54,098 bases of DNA from the NCBI GenBank assembly GCA_017993055.1, contig JAGONM010000025.1:1-54098 (forward strand), in the 5' to 3' direction. The DNA comes from Armatimonadota bacterium (GTDB lineage Bacteria > Armatimonadota > UBA5829 > DTJY01). A model generated the notes under the pieces. The model did no database searches and was not told where the DNA came from. It was given only the letters and a program-made list of their open reading frames with translations. Positions 1-9,794 of the stretch are shown here, in pieces (position 1 is the stretch's first letter; each line of letters opens with the position of its first letter). A program made the position numbers and the translations under genes.

Positions 1-126
1 GGAGACAACGTCTCGCTGGAGGGAACGCTGATCCAGCCGATCGCGATGGAAGAGGGGCTGCGGTTTGCGATCCGAGAGGGCGGCCACACCGTGGGAGCGG
101 GAGTCGTCTCCGCGGTTATCGAGTAG
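1..126 (+). CDS. tuf: Elongation factor Tu, C-terminal end (partial)
   Basis: Only the last 41 codons are present, open at the left edge and ending in TAG. The peptide runs from [19 protein letters not shown] through [15 protein letters not shown], the highly conserved end of EF-Tu domain III, which contacts aminoacyl-tRNA. EF-Tu delivers aminoacyl-tRNA to the ribosome as a GTP complex. It lies 23 nt upstream of rpsJ, the usual str-S10 junction, so a canonical rpsL-rpsG-fusA block probably lies just left of the window (inference). Confidence 0.95.
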   Translation, partial: GDNVSLEGTLIQPIAMEEGLRFAIREGGHTVGAGVVSAVIE

Positions 127-149
127 GTTTAGTACCGGAGGATCGTTCT

Positions 150-458
150 ATGCGTAAGGAAAAGGTCAGGATTCGGCTGAAGGCGTTTGACCATCGGATT
201 CTGGATCAGTCGGCGGAGCGGATCGTAGAGACGGCCCGCAGGACGGGTGCGCGTATCTCCGGCCCGGTGCTCTTGCCGACTGAGAAGGACATCTTTTGTG
301 TGAACAGGGCACCGAACATTGACAAGGAGTCCATGGAGCACTTCGAGATGCGGACGCACAAACGGCTCATAGACATACTCGAGCCGGGTCCCAAGACCAT
401 CGACGCATTGATGCGGCTGGATCTGCCGAGTGGCGTAGACATCGAGATCAAGCTCTAG
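150..458 (+). CDS. rpsJ: 30S ribosomal protein S10
   Basis: 102 residues, the usual S10 length. Begins [15 protein letters not shown] and contains [18 protein letters not shown] and the RTHKRLIDI segment typical of S10. S10 sits in the 30S head and, in bacteria with NusB, also joins the transcription antitermination complex. The ATG has a GGAGG-type site about 8 nt upstream. First gene of the S10 operon portion, directly after tuf. Confidence 0.97.
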   Translation: MRKEKVRIRLKAFDHRILDQSAERIVETARRTGARISGPVLLPTEKDIFCVNRAPNIDKESMEHFEMRTHKRLIDILEPGPKTIDALMRLDLPSGVDIEIKL

Positions 459-552
459 TTGCGGGAGTGATGCGCTTACGGTAGGCACGGCGGCTGTAAT
501 GTCGAGGCAGCCGTGGGTGACCGCTCCCGTGGAAGTAAGAAGGGATACGAAC

Positions 553-1170
553 ATGGTCAGTTCCATAGTCGGCAAGAAGGTCGGAATGACCCAGGTCTTC
601 AGCGAGGACGGGAGTGTTGTACCCGTGACCGTCATTGAAGCCGGCCCAGCTGTAGTCACGCAGATACGCACAGAGCAGACTGACGGTTACACAGCCGTGC
701 AGGTCGGCTTTGGTGATATCGCTGAAAAGCGCCTGACGAAGCCCGCCGCCGGACACCTGAAAAAGGCAGGCGTCGCACCGAAGCGTTATCTGCGGGAGTT
801 CCGCGTGGAAGACGCCGGCGATATGGCGCTCGGCCAGGAGTACAAGGTGGATATCTTCGGCGCCGGAGACAAGGTCAGCGTGACCGGTGTGTCTAAGGGC
901 AAAGGGTTCGCCGGTGCCGTAAAGAGATGGCACTTCCACGGTGCGGACATGACTCACGGCTCGATGATCCACCGCAAGCCGCAGTCCGGCGGTGCAACCG
1001 ATGCAGCTCGCACCTTCAAGGGCGTCAAGCGGCCCGGCCGAATGGGTGGAGAGACCGTTACGACCCGTGGCCTGACGGTGGTGCGCGCGGACGCCGAGAA
1101 GAACCTGCTCCTGATCAAGGGTGCCGTTCCCGGCGCAAACGGGGGTTTGGTCATAGTCGCCAAGATGTAG
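553..1170 (+). CDS. rplC: 50S ribosomal protein L3
   Basis: 205 residues from the chosen ATG, matching the family. The protein begins MVSSIVGKKVGMTQVF, the standard L3 N-terminus. An in-frame ATG 54 nt upstream would add a non-conserved extension and is rejected. The central loop with KGKGFAGAVKRWHF and GSMIHRKPQSGG reaches towards the peptidyl transferase centre in L3. Follows rpsJ as in the classical S10 order. The 94 nt gap after rpsJ holds nothing I can identify. Confidence 0.96.
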   Translation: MVSSIVGKKVGMTQVFSEDGSVVPVTVIEAGPAVVTQIRTEQTDGYTAVQVGFGDIAEKRLTKPAAGHLKKAGVAPKRYLREFRVEDAGDMALGQEYKVDIFGAGDKVSVTGVSKGKGFAGAVKRWHFHGADMTHGSMIHRKPQSGGATDAARTFKGVKRPGRMGGETVTTRGLTVVRADAEKNLLLIKGAVPGANGGLVIVAKM

Positions 1171-1244
1171 CGATCCCGGCGGCGCACTGTGGGAAGCCGC
1201 AGGCGACCCGCCGGTTCGGAGTGTAGTGAGACGGAGGACAAGTC

Positions 1245-1871
1245 ATGCCCAGAGTGGACATAGTAGACTCTGAGGGGACCAAGGTAGGGCAAACGAATCT
1301 GAAGCCGCAGCTTTTCGGGATTGAGGTCAACGTGCCTGTGATGCATCAGGCCGTCGTTGCTCATCTCGCTAAGTGTCGGCAGGGCACGCACGATACCTTG
1401 ACACGTGCGGAGGTTGCCGGTGGTGGAGCAAAACCGTATCGCCAGAAGGGGACCGGCCGCGCCAGGCAGGGCAGCATTCGCGCCCCGCACTACCGGCATG
1501 GCGGCGTTGTCTTCGGCCCGCATCCGAGAAGCCATGACGTTGACCTCCCTAAGAAGATGCGGAGACTCGCGCTGAGGTCGGCGTTCTCATCGAAGGCTGC
1601 GGACAAGGCCATCATAGTCCTGGACCAGTTGACGCTCGAGAGCATCAGCACGAGGAAGTGCGCCGAGATTCTCACGAAGATCGGCGCGAACGGGAAGACC
1701 CTGCTCGTGCTCAGCGATCCGGACCAGACACTGATCAAGTCGCTCAGGAACATACCTTGGGTGCAGGTGCGAATAGCGCCGTCGGTTTCGTCCTACGATC
1801 TCCTCAACGCGGATCAGGTGGTCGTGACCAAGGCCGCTCTGGACACGATCCAGGAGGTTCATGCGAAATGA
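1245..1871 (+). CDS. rplD: 50S ribosomal protein L4
   Basis: 208 residues, normal length. The extended loop near residues 45-95 with GGGAKPYRQKGTGRARQGS and GGVVFGPHPR is the L4 signature; this loop lines the peptide exit tunnel. In E. coli L4 also autoregulates the S10 operon; no leader for that can be judged here because the operon start is outside the window. GGAGG lies 8 nt before the ATG. Its stop overlaps the start of rplW (ATGA), so the two are translationally coupled. Confidence 0.96.
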   Translation: MPRVDIVDSEGTKVGQTNLKPQLFGIEVNVPVMHQAVVAHLAKCRQGTHDTLTRAEVAGGGAKPYRQKGTGRARQGSIRAPHYRHGGVVFGPHPRSHDVDLPKKMRRLALRSAFSSKAADKAIIVLDQLTLESISTRKCAEILTKIGANGKTLLVLSDPDQTLIKSLRNIPWVQVRIAPSVSSYDLLNADQVVVTKAALDTIQEVHAK

Positions 1872-2158
1872 AGAGCCCTTACGAGATCATCGAGAAGCCT
1901 CTGGTAACGGAAAAGAGCGTTGACTCGGCTGCAGCAGGCAAATACACTTTTCGCGTCAGCAAGGACGCAAACAAGGTTGAGATCGCTCACGCAGTAGAAG
2001 CGATCTTCAGCGTGAAGGTTGACAAGGTCAACACTGTCACGGTTCGAGGGAAGACTAGGAGAGTCGGTCGTCATCCGGAGGGTAGAAAGCCCGACTGGAA
2101 GAAGGCGATCGTCACACTGAAGTCCGGACAGACCCTCGACATTTTCGAAGGGATGTGA
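1868..2158 (+). CDS. rplW: 50S ribosomal protein L23
   Basis: 96 residues, normal for L23. Begins [17 protein letters not shown] and contains [21 protein letters not shown], the family core. L23 sits at the exit of the peptide tunnel and is the docking site for trigger factor and SRP; the trigger factor gene is also in this window at 44.1 kb. The start is fixed by the ATGA overlap with rplD; a much longer open frame upstream runs out of frame inside rplD and is not used. Confidence 0.95.
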   Translation: MKSPYEIIEKPLVTEKSVDSAAAGKYTFRVSKDANKVEIAHAVEAIFSVKVDKVNTVTVRGKTRRVGRHPEGRKPDWKKAIVTLKSGQTLDIFEGM

Positions 2159-2163
2159 CACTA

Positions 2164-2988
2164 GTGGCAATCAAGAAGTTCAAACCGACATCACCGGGTA
2201 GAAGATACGCCACGGTTTCGTCCTTTGAGGAGCTAACGGCCAGCGAACCGGAGAAGTCGCTAACGAGACCGCTGAAGAAGACCGGCGGTCGTAACAACAG
2301 CGGGCGCGTGACCTGCCGCCACAAAGGCGGGGGACACAAGCGTCTGTACAGGATCATAGACTTCAAACGGGATAAGGTGGACATACCGGCCAAGGTGGCC
2401 ACCATAGAATACGATCCCAACCGGTCGGCCAGGATCGCGCTGCTGAACTATGCGGACGGCGAGAAGAGGTATATCCTCGCGCCGCTGGGTCTGCAGGTAG
2501 GCGATGATGTTATCTCCGGCGAAGCCGCGGACATCAAACCCGGGAACGTGCTGCCGATGAACAACATTCCGGTCGGTACGATCATTCACAACATCGAGTT
2601 GAGGCCCGGCAAGGGCGGTCAACTCGTGCGAAGCGCCGGCGCCGGAGCACAGCTCATGGCGAAGGAGGGCAAGTACTGTCTCGTGAGACTGCCGTCCTCC
2701 GAGATGCGGCTCGTTTTGCAGACCAATCGCGCGACCATAGGCCAGGTCGGCAATGTCGAGCACGAGAACATCGCGCTAGGCAAGGCCGGGAGATCTCGCC
2801 ACCTCGGGATTCGCCCGACGGTACGCGGGGTTGTCATGAACCCGAGGGACCATCCCCACGGCGGTGGTGAGGGCAAGTCGCCTGTAGGTCGAAAGAGCCC
2901 GATGACCCCTTGGGGCAAGATCGCTCAGGGCCGGAAGACGAGGCGCAACAAGACGACTGACAAGTTCATCGTCAAGAGAAGGAAGTAG
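2164..2988 (+). CDS. rplB: 50S ribosomal protein L2
   Basis: 274 residues from the GTG at 2164, which gives the standard N-terminus [19 protein letters not shown] three codons earlier overlaps the rplW stop but is too close to the AAGGGA site. Contains the conserved C-terminal block [18 protein letters not shown] (around residue 220-240), with the histidine region known to be needed for peptidyl transfer in L2. It is the largest, most conserved primary 23S rRNA binder. Standard position between rplW and rpsS. Confidence 0.96.
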   Translation: MAIKKFKPTSPGRRYATVSSFEELTASEPEKSLTRPLKKTGGRNNSGRVTCRHKGGGHKRLYRIIDFKRDKVDIPAKVATIEYDPNRSARIALLNYADGEKRYILAPLGLQVGDDVISGEAADIKPGNVLPMNNIPVGTIIHNIELRPGKGGQLVRSAGAGAQLMAKEGKYCLVRLPSSEMRLVLQTNRATIGQVGNVEHENIALGKAGRSRHLGIRPTVRGVVMNPRDHPHGGGEGKSPVGRKSPMTPWGKIAQGRKTRRNKTTDKFIVKRRK

Positions 2989-2999
2989 GACGTAACCAA

Positions 3000-3284
3000 G
3001 TGGCTAGATCACTGAAAAAAGGACCCTACGCTGAAGCCAAGTTGCTGAAGAAGATCGAGGATATGAACGCGAAGGGCGAGAAGCGGATCATCAAATCCTG
3101 GTCTCGCCGATCCACGATCTTCCCGATGATGATCGGGCACACCATCGCGATACACGATGGAAGGAAACACGTGCCTATCTTCATCACGGAGAACATGGTC
3201 GGGCACAAGCTCGGTGAGTTTGCGGCGACGAGGACGTTCAGAGGACATAGTGGGCATACGGAGAGGTCAACCTCTCTGAGGTAG
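3000..3284 (+). CDS. rpsS: 30S ribosomal protein S19
   Basis: 94 residues, normal length. GTG start. [19 protein letters not shown] and [23 protein letters not shown] are diagnostic for S19, which forms a complex with S13 in the 30S head and contacts the A-site. Lies 11 nt after rplB. The 71 nt gap to rplV holds no recognised feature beyond the rplV ribosome binding site. Confidence 0.96.
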   Translation: MARSLKKGPYAEAKLLKKIEDMNAKGEKRIIKSWSRRSTIFPMMIGHTIAIHDGRKHVPIFITENMVGHKLGEFAATRTFRGHSGHTERSTSLR

Positions 3285-3355
3285 GCCGCGCTCGGGTCTT
3301 GTGATAGGCCCGACGACTACCGTAACTGCCTGCCGTTGCAGGTTTGGAGGACGCA

Positions 3356-3883
3356 ATGGATGCTAAGGCAATCGGTCGTTACCTGAGGGTGCCGCCGAGG
3401 AAAGCACGATTGGTGTTGGACACAGTACGCGGGAAGAGCGCGCAGGATGCGCTCGCCACGCTGAAGTTCATACCGAACCGGGCCGCCCGGTACATCGAGA
3501 GGCTTGTTGAGTCGGCTGTCGCAAACGCGGTGAACAACTACAGCATGGATCGCGACGTACTTCGGCTGTCCGGCGCATACGTAGACCAGGGGCCCACGCT
3601 GAAGCGCATTCAGCCGCGGGCGATGGGTCGCGCGTACCGCATCGTGAAGAGGACAAGCCACATTACGGTGCTCGTATCCGAGGATGAGGCTCTCAGGAAA
3701 GAGGTCGCCGCGACCAAGGCCAAGACCAAGGCGAAGGGTCGAAAGCCGGCGCGGGCAAAGACCGAGCCTGCCGCTCCCAAGGCCGCCGCTCCAAAGCGCG
3801 TGCCGAAGGAGAAGAAGGCGGAGAAGAAGACCGAGGCTTCGGCGGCTCAGGGAGAAACGACTCCCGATGCGGTGGAAGAGTAA
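3356..3883 (+). CDS. rplV: 50S ribosomal protein L22 with Lys/Ala-rich C-terminal tail
   Basis: 175 residues; typical bacterial L22 is about 110-120. The first ~113 residues are ordinary L22 (GRYLRVPPRKARLVLDTVRG, ending in RTSHITVLVSE); the rest is a low-complexity tail rich in Lys, Ala, Pro and Glu. L22 lines the exit tunnel with its beta-hairpin, while its termini lie on the solvent side, so the tail probably projects from the ribosome surface (inference). ATG at 3356 is chosen because GGAGG ends 5 nt upstream. Confidence 0.94.
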   Translation: MDAKAIGRYLRVPPRKARLVLDTVRGKSAQDALATLKFIPNRAARYIERLVESAVANAVNNYSMDRDVLRLSGAYVDQGPTLKRIQPRAMGRAYRIVKRTSHITVLVSEDEALRKEVAATKAKTKAKGRKPARAKTEPAAPKAAAPKRVPKEKKAEKKTEASAAQGETTPDAVEE

Positions 3884-3895
3884 AGGGGAGATATT

Positions 3896-4696
3896 ATGGG
3901 TCAGAAGATTCATCCCATAGGTTTTCGGATCGGTGTTATCAGAGAATGGGACAGCAAGTGGTACGCCGATAAGGGTTTCGCGGACGCTCTGGTGGAAGAC
4001 TTCAAACTGCGGAAGTTCATCAAGAAGACGCTGTTTGCCGCCGCCATCTCCAGGATAGAGATAGAGCGCGCCGCAAACCGCGTGAAGCTGACCCTGCACA
4101 CCGCGCGCCCCGGCATTATCATAGGGCGAGGCGGCAAGGGTGTCGACGACCTGAGGGCCATTCTTGAGAAGATGACCGGCAAGCAGGTGCATGTCAACGT
4201 GCAGGAGGTCCGCCGGCCCGAGGTTGACGGCCAGCTCGTCGCCGAGAATATCGCCGGGCAGATAGAGAAGCGGATCGCGTTCCGAAGAGCGATGCGCCAG
4301 TCAATCCAGCGGACGATGCGTATGGGCGCCAAGGGAATCAAGATTCAGTGTTCGGGAAGACTCGGCGGAGCGGAGATCGCCCGCCGTGAGTCCGACAAGC
4401 AGGGCAAGATTCCGCTGCATACGCTGCGCGCAGACATAGATTATGGATTCGCCGAGGCGGCAACCACCTACGGCAACATCGGCATCAAGGTGTGGATCTA
4501 TCGGGGCGATGTGCTGCCCGGTGAGAAGCGCGATCTTCTCACTCCCAGTGTCCCTGAGGGCCCGCCGATGCCGCCGCGCTACCCGAGAGGTGAGCGCCGC
4601 GGTGGTGGCGGTGGTGGCATGCGCGGCGGTTCCGGGAGAGGTCGTGGCGGCGGCAGAAGGGGCGGGTCACAGGGCCAGACGGAGGGTGGTAGCTAG
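3896..4696 (+). CDS. rpsC: 30S ribosomal protein S3 with Gly/Arg-rich tail
   Basis: 266 residues; [20 protein letters not shown] and a KH domain with [18 protein letters not shown] (GxxG-type loop) identify S3. The core ends near residue 215 in the conserved [13 protein letters not shown]. After it comes a tail of about 50 residues dominated by Gly and Arg, resembling RGG-type RNA-binding tails. S3 lies at the mRNA entry and helps helicase activity. Starts 12 nt after rplV. Confidence 0.95.
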   Translation: MGQKIHPIGFRIGVIREWDSKWYADKGFADALVEDFKLRKFIKKTLFAAAISRIEIERAANRVKLTLHTARPGIIIGRGGKGVDDLRAILEKMTGKQVHVNVQEVRRPEVDGQLVAENIAGQIEKRIAFRRAMRQSIQRTMRMGAKGIKIQCSGRLGGAEIARRESDKQGKIPLHTLRADIDYGFAEAATTYGNIGIKVWIYRGDVLPGEKRDLLTPSVPEGPPMPPRYPRGERRGGGGGGMRGGSGRGRGGGRRGGSQGQTEGGS

Positions 4697-4698
4697 AC

Positions 4699-5139
4699 AT
4701 GTTGATGCCCAAGAAGGTCAAGCATCGCAAGATGCATCGAGGCTCGCGCGCCGGCAAGGCGAAGGGCGGGACGAACATAGATTTTGGCGAGTTCGGTCTG
4801 CAGGCGCTCGAATCCTGCTGGCTCACCAGCAATCAGATAGAGGCCGCCAGAGTTGCCATGACGAGACACGTCAAGAGAGGCGGCCAGATATGGATCCGCG
4901 TCTTTCCGGACAAGTCAGTAACGAAGAAGCCGGCCGAAACCAGAATGGGATCCGGCAAGGGCGCTCCCGAAGTCTGGGTTGCGGTCATCAAGCCGGGCCG
5001 CGTTCTCTTCGAAATGGCGGGAGTAAACGAGGAACTGGCCAAGGAAGCCATGAGGCTTGCGTCTCACAAGTTGCCGATTGCAACCAAGTTCGTTACGAAG
5101 AAGGATCTGGGTGAGGTTCATGAAAGTAGCTCAGCATAG
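4699..5139 (+). CDS. rplP: 50S ribosomal protein L16
   Basis: 146 residues. [20 protein letters not shown] is the usual L16 start; [23 protein letters not shown] and [18 protein letters not shown] follow. L16 contacts the A-site tRNA elbow. Start is 2 nt after the rpsC stop. Its 3' end overlaps rpmC by 20 nt, indicating translational coupling. Confidence 0.96.
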   Translation: MLMPKKVKHRKMHRGSRAGKAKGGTNIDFGEFGLQALESCWLTSNQIEAARVAMTRHVKRGGQIWIRVFPDKSVTKKPAETRMGSGKGAPEVWVAVIKPGRVLFEMAGVNEELAKEAMRLASHKLPIATKFVTKKDLGEVHESSSA

Positions 5140-5338
5140 AGAACAGCTTCGCCACTCTTCCGCGACCGATCTCGAGCGACTGCTCCAGGACGAAAGGAAG
5201 AGCCTGTTCATGGCCCGTCGGCAGTCGGCGATGAAGCAGTTGGAGAACCCAAAGCGAATCTCCGAACTACGAAAGAACATCGCGAGGATATTGACCATCC
5301 TTCGGGAGAAAGAACTCGAAGCGGCGAAAGGACGATGA
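5120..5338 (+). CDS. rpmC: 50S ribosomal protein L29
   Basis: 72 residues, small helical L29. The pattern [21 protein letters not shown] and [21 protein letters not shown] matches the two-helix fold. L29 sits beside L23 at the tunnel exit. The ATG lies inside rplP (20 nt overlap) with GAGG 3-7 nt upstream; an upstream in-frame extension would overlap rplP much more and lacks family support. Confidence 0.93.
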   Translation: MKVAQHREQLRHSSATDLERLLQDERKSLFMARRQSAMKQLENPKRISELRKNIARILTILREKELEAAKGR

Positions 5339-5343
5339 TAACC

Positions 5344-5604
5344 ATGGATGAAGTCAGAGGCAGACGCAAGGTCCGAAGCGGACGAGTCATAAGTGATAAG
5401 ATGGATATGACCGTCGTCGTCGCTATTGAGTCACGGATTCGCCATCCGCTCTACGGTCGGATCATGAGGCGCACCAAGAAGTTCAAGGCGCACAACGAGT
5501 CCAACCAGGCCGCGCTCGGCGATCTAGTGGAGATCATGGAGACGAGGCCTATCAGCCGCGAGAAGCGGTGGAGAGTCGTTCGTGTCGTAGAGAAAGCCAA
5601 GTAG
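5344..5604 (+). CDS. rpsQ: 30S ribosomal protein S17
   Basis: 86 residues (89 if the ATG at 5335 is used). [21 protein letters not shown] is the S17 OB-fold start, with [19 protein letters not shown] following. I prefer ATG 5344 because the AAAGGA site (5327-5332) is 11 nt away, against 2 nt for the ATG at 5335, which overlaps the rpmC stop as ATGA. Either start leaves the conserved region intact. Confidence 0.93.
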   Translation: MDEVRGRRKVRSGRVISDKMDMTVVVAIESRIRHPLYGRIMRRTKKFKAHNESNQAALGDLVEIMETRPISREKRWRVVRVVEKAK

Positions 5605-5644
5605 TGGCCGCGCCTCTGTGCCGGTCTTAGAGGAGTAACGAGCA

Positions 5645-6013
5645 ATGATACAGCCCTATACACGTGTGAAAGCAGCCGACAACTCGGGCGCCAGAGAGAT
5701 CATGTGCATCAGAGTGCTCAAGGGTTCGAACAACCAGTTCGCCGACGTCGGCGATACGATCGTGGGAACCGTGAAGTCGGCGACGCCTGGGGCGGGAGTC
5801 AAAAAGGGCGAGGTCATCAGGGCAGTCGTGGTCCGCACCAAGAAGCCGCTTCGCCGGTCGGACGGCTCTACTCTGCGATTCGACGACAATGCGGCTGTAG
5901 TCATCAACCAGGCCGGAGAGCCCCGTGGCACTCGGATATTCGGGCCGGTAGCCAGGGAACTTCGTGAGAAGAACTTCATGAAGATCATTTCGCTGGCGCC
6001 CGAGGTACTTTAG
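5645..6013 (+). CDS. rplN: 50S ribosomal protein L14
   Basis: 122 residues, exactly the family length. [20 protein letters not shown] and the C-terminal [20 protein letters not shown] are diagnostic. L14 forms an intersubunit bridge and is the target of the silencing factor RsfS in other bacteria. GAGG site upstream; first gene of the spc block. Confidence 0.97.
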   Translation: MIQPYTRVKAADNSGAREIMCIRVLKGSNNQFADVGDTIVGTVKSATPGAGVKKGEVIRAVVVRTKKPLRRSDGSTLRFDDNAAVVINQAGEPRGTRIFGPVARELREKNFMKIISLAPEVL

Positions 6014-6027
6014 GCGAGGCAACTGAG

Positions 6028-6369
6028 ATGAAGACAAGGATCAGAAAAGGCGACCAGGTCAAGGTGTTGGCCGGCAAGGACAAAGGAAGCAAGGGCAAGG
6101 TCATCCAGACGCTTCCCGAGAAGGGACAGGTCATCATAGACGGCATCAACATGGTGACCAGGCATCAGAAGCCGAGGCAGAGTTCGAAGACCAGGGCTAC
6201 CCCGCAGACCCAGACCGGTCGCATCACCAAGCCGGCGCCGATGCCGATCGGTAAGGTCATGCTCATATGCCCGCGTTGCGGCGAGGCTTCCCGCGTCGGC
6301 AGTGAGCGCGTCGAGGGAAAGCATACCCGCGTGTGCAAGCGCTGCAAAGAATATGTGGATGAGATCTGA
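6028..6369 (+). CDS. rplX: 50S ribosomal protein L24 (zinc-ribbon form)
   Basis: 113 residues. N-terminal KOW motif (RIRKGDQVKVLAGKDKGSKG) initiates 50S assembly by binding 23S rRNA. The C-terminal part carries two CxxC pairs (CPRC and CKRC, about residues 77-108), a ribbon found in many bacterial L24. It lies 14 nt after rplN in the standard order. Confidence 0.95.
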   Translation: MKTRIRKGDQVKVLAGKDKGSKGKVIQTLPEKGQVIIDGINMVTRHQKPRQSSKTRATPQTQTGRITKPAPMPIGKVMLICPRCGEASRVGSERVEGKHTRVCKRCKEYVDEI

Positions 6370-6382
6370 GGGGGCTTGAGAA

Positions 6383-6925
6383 GTGGCACGACTCAAAGAC
6401 AGATACAAGAACGAAATCGTCCCTGCGCTCGTGAAGCAGTTCAACTACACTAGCGTCATGCAGGCGCCGAGGGTGCAAAGCGTCGTCATCAATATGGGCG
6501 TCGGTCAGGCGGTTCAGGACCCGAAGCTGCTGGACGGAGCGGTGCGCGACCTTACGCTGATTGCCGGGCAGAAGCCCGTCATCACCAGGGCGAAGAAGTC
6601 AATCGCGAACTTCAAGATTCGCGAGGGCATGCGCATTGGCACGAAGGTCACCCTGCGCGGTTCCCGCATGTACGAGTTCCTCGACAAGCTGGTCAACGTC
6701 ACGCTGCCGAGAGTCCGCGACTTTGGCGGGGTGAACCCGGACTCGTTTGACGGTCGGGGGAACTTCGCGATGGGACTCAAGGAACAACTCATCTTTCCGG
6801 AGATTGACTACGATAGCGTTGACAAAGTGCGGGGCATGGATGTCATCATCACGACGACGGCCCGGACGGACGAGGAGGCTCGCGCTCTGCTCAAGGCGAT
6901 TGGCATGCCTTTCAGAGAGCGATAG
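6383..6925 (+). CDS. rplE: 50S ribosomal protein L5
   Basis: 180 residues with a GTG start. [32 protein letters not shown] and [16 protein letters not shown] are L5 signatures. L5 binds 5S rRNA with L18 and contacts the P-site tRNA. Normally rpsN/rpsZ follows directly; here an EF-G-like gene starts 12 nt later and separates the two. Confidence 0.96.
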   Translation: MARLKDRYKNEIVPALVKQFNYTSVMQAPRVQSVVINMGVGQAVQDPKLLDGAVRDLTLIAGQKPVITRAKKSIANFKIREGMRIGTKVTLRGSRMYEFLDKLVNVTLPRVRDFGGVNPDSFDGRGNFAMGLKEQLIFPEIDYDSVDKVRGMDVIITTTARTDEEARALLKAIGMPFRER

Positions 6926-6937
6926 AAGGAGCACGAC

Positions 6938-9019
6938 GTGAAGGCATACACGGCTGAATCCATCAGGAATATTGCGCTCGCCGGGCACGGCGGATGTGGC
7001 AAGACCTCCCTCACGGAGGCCCTTCTGTTTGATGCCGGTGCCGTTGACCGGTTGGGCAAGGTGGATGATGGGTCAACTGCTTCGGACTATGACCAGGACG
7101 AGATCAAGCGCAAGATCAGTATCAACGCTTCTCTCGCGCCGTGCGAGTGGAAGAACTCCAAGATCAATTTGATAGACACTCCCGGGTACGCCGACTTCGT
7201 CGGCGACGTGAAGGGCGCGATGAGGATTGTTGAGAGCGCACTTATCGTCGTCTGCGCGGTTTCCGGTGTGGAGGTCGGCACCGAGACGGCTTGGGATTTC
7301 GCAAATGAATGCGGAATCACAAGGGCCTTCTTCGTCAACAAGATGGAACGGGAGAACGCTGATTTCTTCGCGGTCGCCGATGCTATGAAGGTGCGGTTCG
7401 GCAACCGAGTCGTCCCGGTCTGGCTGCCGATCGGCTCGCAGGACAGCTTCAAGGGCTATGTGGATCTGGTTTCCATGAAGGCGGTGACCGGTGCCGGCAA
7501 GCAGGCTGTTGCAGGTGAGATCCCCGCCGATATGGCCGACACCGTGCAGCGATGCCGCGAGGGGCTGATCGAGGCCGCGGCTGAGAATGACGACGATCTG
7601 CTCAACAAGTATCTCGAGGGTGAGACGCTCTCGAACGAGGAGATCGCGCGCGGTCTGATGCTCGGCGTCAAGGCGGGTAAGGTCGTTCCGGTGTTCTGCG
7701 GTTCGGCTGCAAAGAACATTGGGGCTTCGGGTGTGATGGATATGATAGTGGAGAACTTCCCTTCACCGGCTGACATGCCTGCGGCCAAGGGGACCAACCC
7801 GCAGTCCGGCGCCGAGGAAGAGCGGAAACCGGCCGATTCCGAGCCGTACTCGTCGCTCGTCTTCAAGACACTGGCGGACCCGTATGTCGGCAAGTTGACG
7901 TACTTCAGGGTCTACTCCGGAGTGCTCAAGTCCGATTCGCACGTGTTTAATTCGACGAAGGGATCCGAGGAGCGTGTCGGACAGGTCTACTTCCTGCGAG
8001 GCAAGAACCAGGAAGCCACGCCGGAGGTCCACGCCGGCGACATCGCGGCAGTCGCGAAGCTGGCGGAGACGTCTACCGGCGACACTCTGTGCGACAAGGC
8101 CAGGCCGATCAAGTATGTACCGATAGAGTTTCCCGCGCCGATCTACTCGGTGGCGATCTTCGCCAAGACCAAGACGGATGAGGACAAGCTCGGTCCCGGT
8201 CTCGCCAAGCTTGCTGACGAGGATCCGACGTTCCATTACCGCCGAGAGGTCGAGACTTCGGAGACGCTCGTCTCGGGTATGGGCGAGACGCACGTGGACA
8301 TTATCGTAGATCGCCTGAAGAGGAAGTTCGGAGTCGAAGTCGAGACTGCCCTGCCCAGGATTCCCTATCGAGAAACCATTACGATGGGTGCGAAGGCCCA
8401 GGGCAAGCACAAGAAACAGACGGGCGGCCGGGGCCAGTATGGCGACGCGTGGGTCGAGTTGCAGCCGCGCGAAAAGGGTGAGGGCTTCGAGTTTGTTGAT
8501 CAGGTTGTCGGCGGCTCCATACCCCGCCAGTACATACCTGCAGTCGAGAAGGGCATTCGCGAGGCAATGGATCGAGGCTTCCTGGCGGGCTATCCGGTTG
8601 TAGACGTGCGAGCGATCGTCTATGACGGCTCGTTTCACACGGTGGACTCCTCGGAAATGGCGTTCAAGATGGCGGGTATCCTGGCCTTCCAGGCGGCGGC
8701 GGAGAAATGCGGCCCGGTCCTACTCGAGCCGATCGTCAACGTCGAAGTCATCGTGCCCGAGGAGTTCATGGGCGACATCATCGGAGACCTGAACGGCAAG
8801 CGGGGTCGCATCTTGGGCATGGAGCAGATCGGCGGCGGGAAGCAGCGTATCCGAGGCACCGTTCCGCAGTCCGAGATGCAGAGATACGCCATAGATTTGC
8901 GCTCCATCGCGAGGGGACGCGGCACATTCAAGATAGAGCCGTCGCACTACGAGCAGGTGCCGGCGCATCAGGCACAGCAGATAATCGAGCAACGCAAGAA
9001 GGAAAAGGCTGAGGAATAG
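6938..9019 (+). CDS. EF-G-like translational GTPase (second-type EF-G paralogue)
   Basis: 693 residues; full-length EF-G architecture. G1 is GHGGCGKTS (16-24), G3 is DTPGYADF, G4 reads NKMERE, so the usual NKxD aspartate is Glu. The switch I region is [11 protein letters not shown] instead of the RGITI block of canonical EF-G, which marks the second EF-G subfamily (EF-G II / FusA2-like). Domains II-V follow, including [15 protein letters not shown] and [15 protein letters not shown]. Classical EF-G drives translocation; paralogues of this type have weak or specialised activity in other bacteria, so the precise role here is open. GTG start with GAAGGAG 7 nt upstream. Its location inside the spc operon is unusual; a canonical fusA is expected upstream of tuf, outside the window. 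Confidence 0.88.
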   Translation: MKAYTAESIRNIALAGHGGCGKTSLTEALLFDAGAVDRLGKVDDGSTASDYDQDEIKRKISINASLAPCEWKNSKINLIDTPGYADFVGDVKGAMRIVESALIVVCAVSGVEVGTETAWDFANECGITRAFFVNKMERENADFFAVADAMKVRFGNRVVPVWLPIGSQDSFKGYVDLVSMKAVTGAGKQAVAGEIPADMADTVQRCREGLIEAAAENDDDLLNKYLEGETLSNEEIARGLMLGVKAGKVVPVFCGSAAKNIGASGVMDMIVENFPSPADMPAAKGTNPQSGAEEERKPADSEPYSSLVFKTLADPYVGKLTYFRVYSGVLKSDSHVFNSTKGSEERVGQVYFLRGKNQEATPEVHAGDIAAVAKLAETSTGDTLCDKARPIKYVPIEFPAPIYSVAIFAKTKTDEDKLGPGLAKLADEDPTFHYRREVETSETLVSGMGETHVDIIVDRLKRKFGVEVETALPRIPYRETITMGAKAQGKHKKQTGGRGQYGDAWVELQPREKGEGFEFVDQVVGGSIPRQYIPAVEKGIREAMDRGFLAGYPVVDVRAIVYDGSFHTVDSSEMAFKMAGILAFQAAAEKCGPVLLEPIVNVEVIVPEEFMGDIIGDLNGKRGRILGMEQIGGGKQRIRGTVPQSEMQRYAIDLRSIARGRGTFKIEPSHYEQVPAHQAQQIIEQRKKEKAEE

Positions 9020-9039
9020 CAGCAAGGAGACGAGTTCAC

Positions 9040-9225
9040 TTGGCGAAACAGGCACTCATCGAGAAATGCAAGCGGACGCCGAAGTTCAAGGTTCGTAGGT
9101 ACAACCGGTGCAGACTCTGCGGCCGGCCGCGCGGTTTCATCCGGAAGTTCGGCATCTGCAGGATTTGTTTCAGGGAACTGGCGCACCAGGGACTCATCCC
9201 CGGCGTGACCAAATCGAGCTGGTAG
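9040..9225 (+). CDS. rpsZ: 30S ribosomal protein S14, zinc type
   Basis: 61 residues, the short zinc-binding (C+) S14. Two CxxC pairs (C24/C27 in CRLC and C40/C43 in CRIC) form the zinc site; [18 protein letters not shown] is the family core. TTG start with AAGGAG about 9 nt upstream. Only the zinc form is seen in this window. Confidence 0.95.
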   Translation: MAKQALIEKCKRTPKFKVRRYNRCRLCGRPRGFIRKFGICRICFRELAHQGLIPGVTKSSW

Positions 9226-9383
9226 GTCCCTGTCGCCGGTTGGTAGTGTCGAAACATCGGCTACTGAACCGGTAGAACATGGGACGCCGACGGCCGATGT
9301 TCGGCGTGTCGGAAGAGCGAACCGGGCATGGACGCGCGAATCATCGCCGCGGACCTGGTGCCCAGGCGCATGGAGGAAGATAC

Positions 9384-9782
9384 ATGGCAGTCACAGACCC
9401 GATTGCGGATCTCTTGACCAGAATCCGCAATGCGAACTCCGCGGGCCACGACTATGTGGAAGTGCCCGCGTCCCGGCTCATCTCGGAGATCGTCACGATA
9501 CTCCAGTCGGAAGGGTTCATCAAGAGCCACGAGCTGGTGAAGGATAAGTCGCAGAACAGGATTAGGATCGCCCTGAAGTACGGCCCGCGCAAGGAGAAGG
9601 TCATAACGAACCTGAAGCGCGTCAGCAAGCCCGGGCTCCGTGTCTACTCGAAGAAGGGGGACCTTCCGCGAGTGTTGGGCGGCCTTGGAATCGCCATCAT
9701 AAGCACATCCCGGGGTGTCATTACCGACCGCGAGGCCCGAAAGCTGCGGGTCGGCGGCGAGGTTCTCTGTTATGTTTGGTAG
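9384..9782 (+). CDS. rpsH: 30S ribosomal protein S8
   Basis: 132 residues from ATG 9384 ([17 protein letters not shown]), the standard S8 start; GGAGG is 7 nt upstream. C-terminal [22 protein letters not shown] is the conserved rRNA-binding segment. S8 is a primary 16S binder and in E. coli is the spc operon autoregulator. The 158 nt before it hold a 9-bp inverted repeat (9252-9260 with 9292-9300) that could form a stem, though I cannot tie it to S8 binding. Confidence 0.95.
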   Translation: MAVTDPIADLLTRIRNANSAGHDYVEVPASRLISEIVTILQSEGFIKSHELVKDKSQNRIRIALKYGPRKEKVITNLKRVSKPGLRVYSKKGDLPRVLGGLGIAIISTSRGVITDREARKLRVGGEVLCYVW

Positions 9783-9794
9783 GAGGGTTTAGCT

